Notes under the pieces: generated by a model
Seen by the model: the letters and a program-made list of their open reading frames with translations, nothing else
Told to the model about the DNA's origin: nothing
Databases searched by the model: none
Origin: an uncultured Desulfobacterales bacterium
GTDB lineage: Bacteria; Desulfobacterota; Desulfobacteria; Desulfobacterales; G020354645
Assembly: GCA_947259865.1 (NCBI GenBank)
Contig: CAMYNZ010000182.1
Coordinates: 1-7,549, forward strand
Length of the DNA stretch: 7,549 nucleotides
Direction of reading: 5' to 3'
Part shown: positions 5,613 to 7,549 of the stretch, in pieces
Position numbering within the stretch: the first letter of the stretch is position 1
Layout of the letters: each line of letters opens with the position of its first letter
Program-made: the position numbers and the translations under genes

Positions 5613-6863
5613 ATGAAATTTGATGTGGATGAAATCCGGTCGCACTTTCCGGCCCTTGAAAGCGGAGACGCTTTTTTTGATGGTCCGGGGGGCACCCAGG
5701 TTCCCCAGGAATCGATCGAGGCCGTAAATTACTATTATAAAAATGCAAACGCCAACTCTCACGGTGCCTTTGTTACCTCCCGGCGCACCGATGAAACCAC
5801 ACTGGAAGCCCGGCGCGCAATGGCTGACTTTCTTAACGTTTCTTCCGAAAAAGAAATTATTTTTGGGCCTAACATGACCACGTTGACCTTTAGTCTATCC
5901 CGGGCCCTTGGTCGAACCTTGTCATCCGGAGATGAAATCATCGTCACCCGGCTTGACCATGACGCCAATATATCACCCTGGGTTGCGCTGCAGGAGTCCG
6001 GGGCCGTTATCCGCTGGGTCGATATCCATCACGAGGATTGCACGCTTGACATGGCCTCATTTGAAAATATGCTCAGCGCTAAAACCAAAATAGTGGCCTT
6101 CGGCTATGCATCCAATCTTTTTGGAACCGTTAACGATGCCGCCAAAATCATCGCCGCCGCCCATCAGATGGGAGCCCTGGTTTATGTCGACGCTGTTCAT
6201 TACGCACCACACGCAACCATTGACGTCCAGGCACTTGATTGCGATTTTCTGGTCTGTTCGGCCTACAAGTTTTTCGGACCGCATCTGGGTGTACTCTATG
6301 GTAAATTCGACCATCTGGATCGTTTGGACGCCTTCAAGGTGCGACCGAGCGGGGACATGCCACCGGATAAATTTGAAACCGGTACGCAAAATTTCGAGGC
6401 TCAGGCCGGGACAACCGCAACGCTGAATTTTCTGGCGACCATAGGCGAAAAATATGCCGGCGACCTTTCCGCTTCGTTTGAATCATTCGATGGACGCCGC
6501 TTACATTTAAAAACGGCCATGGCCGCCATCGAAACTTACGAAATGGGTTTATTTTCATTACTGATAAACGATTTGAAAAAAGTGTCCGGGTTAAAAATAT
6601 ACGGTATTGAGGATCAAAAGCGATTTGAACAGCGTGTTCCGACGGTGGCATTTAGAATGAACGGCCATACTCCGAGGGAGATAGCGGAACGCATGGCTGC
6701 AAATAACATTTATGTCTGGGATGGACATTGCTATGCACTGGAGCCCGTGAGACAACTGGAGTTAGCAGAAAAAGGCGGGGTCGTGCGCGTGGGCCTGTCG
6801 CTTTATAACACAAAGCAAGAAGTGGATCGCCTGATTCGGGTCCTAAAGCGAATCACAGACTAG
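5613..6863 (+). CDS. cysteine desulfurase-like PLP enzyme (class V aminotransferase fold, VC1184-type)
   Basis: PLP-dependent enzyme of the class V aminotransferase superfamily. The sequence FFDGPGGTQVPQ followed by NANSHGAFVTSRRTDE is typical of the cysteine-desulfurase-like subfamily represented by Vibrio VC1184, whose reaction I do not know to be established. In 416-residue numbering, Lys219 in CSAYKFFGPHLG is the likely PLP Schiff-base lysine, Asp193 in YVDAVHYAPH would hold the pyridine nitrogen, and FETGTQNFEA (about 255-264) and RVGLSLYNT near the end are conserved substrate/cofactor segments. Length is normal for the group. ATG at 5613 is preferred, with AGGTG (5603-5607) at 5 bases; GTG at 5607 is an in-frame alternative. 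I see no NifS-type catalytic cysteine loop, so sulfur transfer for Fe-S clusters is not implied. Partner of the upstream SDR gene. Confidence 0.88.
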   Translation: MKFDVDEIRSHFPALESGDAFFDGPGGTQVPQESIEAVNYYYKNANANSHGAFVTSRRTDETTLEARRAMADFLNVSSEKEIIFGPNMTTLTFSLSRALGRTLSSGDEIIVTRLDHDANISPWVALQESGAVIRWVDIHHEDCTLDMASFENMLSAKTKIVAFGYASNLFGTVNDAAKIIAAAHQMGALVYVDAVHYAPHATIDVQALDCDFLVCSAYKFFGPHLGVLYGKFDHLDRLDAFKVRPSGDMPPDKFETGTQNFEAQAGTTATLNFLATIGEKYAGDLSASFESFDGRRLHLKTAMAAIETYEMGLFSLLINDLKKVSGLKIYGIEDQKRFEQRVPTVAFRMNGHTPREIAERMAANNIYVWDGHCYALEPVRQLELAEKGGVVRVGLSLYNTKQEVDRLIRVLKRITD

Positions 6864-6877
6864 ACGCTATCTCAAAA

Positions 6878-6958
6878 ATGCATTTTATCCGCCTTGACCT
6901 GATCAAAGAAATGGGGACCTCTGAGAACTACCTGGTGTCGGATCAGATGTTTGCTTAA
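6878..6958 (+). pseudogene. 26-codon ORF, possible remnant of a larger gene
   Basis: ATG at 6878 opens a short frame, ending TAA 6956-6958, that reads MHFIRLDLIKEMGTSENYLV and then SDQMFA. It has no ribosome binding site and directly precedes a run of seven Ts (6960-6966). The amino-acid pattern looks protein-like. Its IKEMG-NYL-SDQ spacing faintly recalls the C-terminal segment of trimethylamine-methyltransferase (MttB) family proteins (IREVG-GHYL-DHT), but this is a weak memory-based resemblance. It may equally be chance in a 157-base gap between convergent genes. Confidence 0.15.
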
Positions 6959-7020
6959 ATTTTTTTGGAAAGTTTATGCTACACATCACCCGTTACAATT
7001 TACACCCTGCTTCGGCTATA

Positions 7021-7341
7021 TCAACTGTTGCATACCGGGTTCCACCTGGCAACCAGATCAGCCACCTCGGCCTTGCGCACCGCATCGCCCGGAGAGCTGA
7101 AATGGACATGGGCGTGGGTGGCACCGTTATTTTTGGCACAATTTTCAGTCTCGCGATCCGCAAATCCTTCGTCAAAATTTCGGGTCTGTCCGATGTAAAC
7201 CGGTTCCCATTCACCGGCCTCAGTTTGCCGGGCAAAAATGACATTACCGGCTATTTTTCTAAAACTCGCTTCTATCGGATGAATCCAATATCCATAATTC
7301 TTACCGGACTGACCCGTCCAGTGAATATCAGGTTGGCTCAT
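7021..7341 (-). CDS. small GIY-YIG-like domain protein, probably catalytically degenerate
   Basis: This 106-residue protein reads towards the PLP-enzyme gene. Order of elements: YGYWIHPIEASF (16-27), GNVIFARQ (32-39), PVYIGQTRNF (47-56), NNGATHAHVHF (71-81), and RKAEVADLVARWNPVCN (89-105). The YIG strand, the conserved glutamate (Glu92) and the closing NP-CN motif match a group of small GIY-YIG-like proteins. I recall relatives with GNYIFA and an arginine-phenylalanine pair after the YIG strand. Here the first tyrosine is Val34 and the arginine position reads Gly59-Phe60. Two catalytic positions thus seem lost, which argues against nuclease activity. Start chosen for AAGGAG (complement of 7349-7354) 7 bases upstream. 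No membrane or signal segment. The function of the family is unknown to me. Confidence 0.75.
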   Translation of the reverse strand: MSQPDIHWTGQSGKNYGYWIHPIEASFRKIAGNVIFARQTEAGEWEPVYIGQTRNFDEGFADRETENCAKNNGATHAHVHFSSPGDAVRKAEVADLVARWNPVCNS

Positions 7342-7447
7342 ATCTTTTCTCCTTGATGGTGTGGTTGTATTGTATCGCTAATCTTGTATTACCGTCTGGC
7401 AATAGGTTCTACGATCGCTTCTTGATTGATCACACGCTAAGTAGCTG

Positions 7448-7522
7448 AGGGGTCGGGGTATTTTTTTCACGGCAAGATGCCGGGTTGTTGCCTGCCAAGC
7501 CTGACAGCGGCAACTGCCTTGC
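7448..7522 (+). repeat. GGGGTCGGGG-headed repeat, second copy, with hairpin
   Basis: AGGGGTCGGGGTA plus seven Ts (7448-7467), then CAAGAT-CCG-GTT and T-CCAAGC, match the minus strand running leftwards from 4643 (AGGGGTCGGGGCAA, T-run, CAAGATACCGTGTT, TACCAAGC). The body forms a hairpin: GCAAG (7472-7476) with CTTGC (7518-7522), and GTTGCC (7487-7492) with GGCAAC (7509-7514). The element probably continues past the window end. Its head faces the gene block at 4796-7341, as does that of the 4643 copy, so the two are inverted around it. Confidence 0.55.
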
Positions 7523-7549
7523 ATTTTACTGCTGGCTATTTAAAACTTT

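Noticed and set aside
6899..6966. Intrinsic terminator after the PLP-enzyme gene
   Set aside because: CTGATC (6899-6904) and GATCAG (6941-6946) are far apart and the stem is separated from the T-run by 13 bases, so the structure is weak.

Overview
The window looks like a chromosomal segment of an anaerobic, metabolically versatile bacterium. The gene content (histidine degradation ending in formimino-tetrahydrofolate, XdhC-type molybdoenzyme maturation factors) and the style of the intergenic repeats (runs of ATCGAGCATC-like units, GGGGTCGGGG-headed elements, a CTCTGCG-rich motif) remind me of Desulfobacterota such as Desulfobacterales. That assignment comes from memory and was not tested by any search.

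Region 1 (1-4195) is a forward, probably operonic cluster. It holds glutamate formimidoyltransferase (100-1005), imidazolonepropionase HutI (1205-2464), formimidotetrahydrofolate cyclodeaminase (2477-3094), an XdhC-family maturation protein with a Rossmann domain (3114-3881) and a stand-alone XdhC N-terminal-domain protein (3878-4195). The first three take imidazolonepropionate to formiminoglutamate, pass the formimino group to tetrahydrofolate, and turn it into 5,10-methenyl-THF plus ammonia. HutH and HutU are not in the window. The two XdhC genes overlap by ATGA and look like a diverged, complementary pair. Their presence in the same transcription unit suggests that a molybdenum hydroxylase is used together with this pathway. 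The only large gap, 1006-1204, holds a hairpin-forming dispersed repeat.

Region 2 (4196-4795) is 600 bases without a convincing gene, but it is full of structure. Three diverged copies of a roughly 65-100 base sequence are present (two direct, one inverted). They surround a roughly 200-base MITE-like element with imperfect 24-base terminal inverted repeats and nested internal palindromes. The last copy runs up to the ribosome binding site of the next gene.

Region 3 (4796-6863) is a two-gene forward unit: a tropinone-reductase-like short-chain dehydrogenase and a PLP enzyme of the VC1184-type cysteine-desulfurase-like family. Their substrates cannot be read from the sequence.

Region 4 (6864-7549) holds a convergent small gene (7021-7341, minus strand) that resembles a GIY-YIG-like domain but lacks expected catalytic residues. 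After it comes a second, oppositely oriented copy of the GGGGTCGGGG-headed element, which runs towards the window end. The SDR, PLP-enzyme and GIY-YIG-like genes therefore lie between two inverted copies of one repeat family.

I see no tRNA, rRNA, CRISPR array, riboswitch I can name, or transposase gene.
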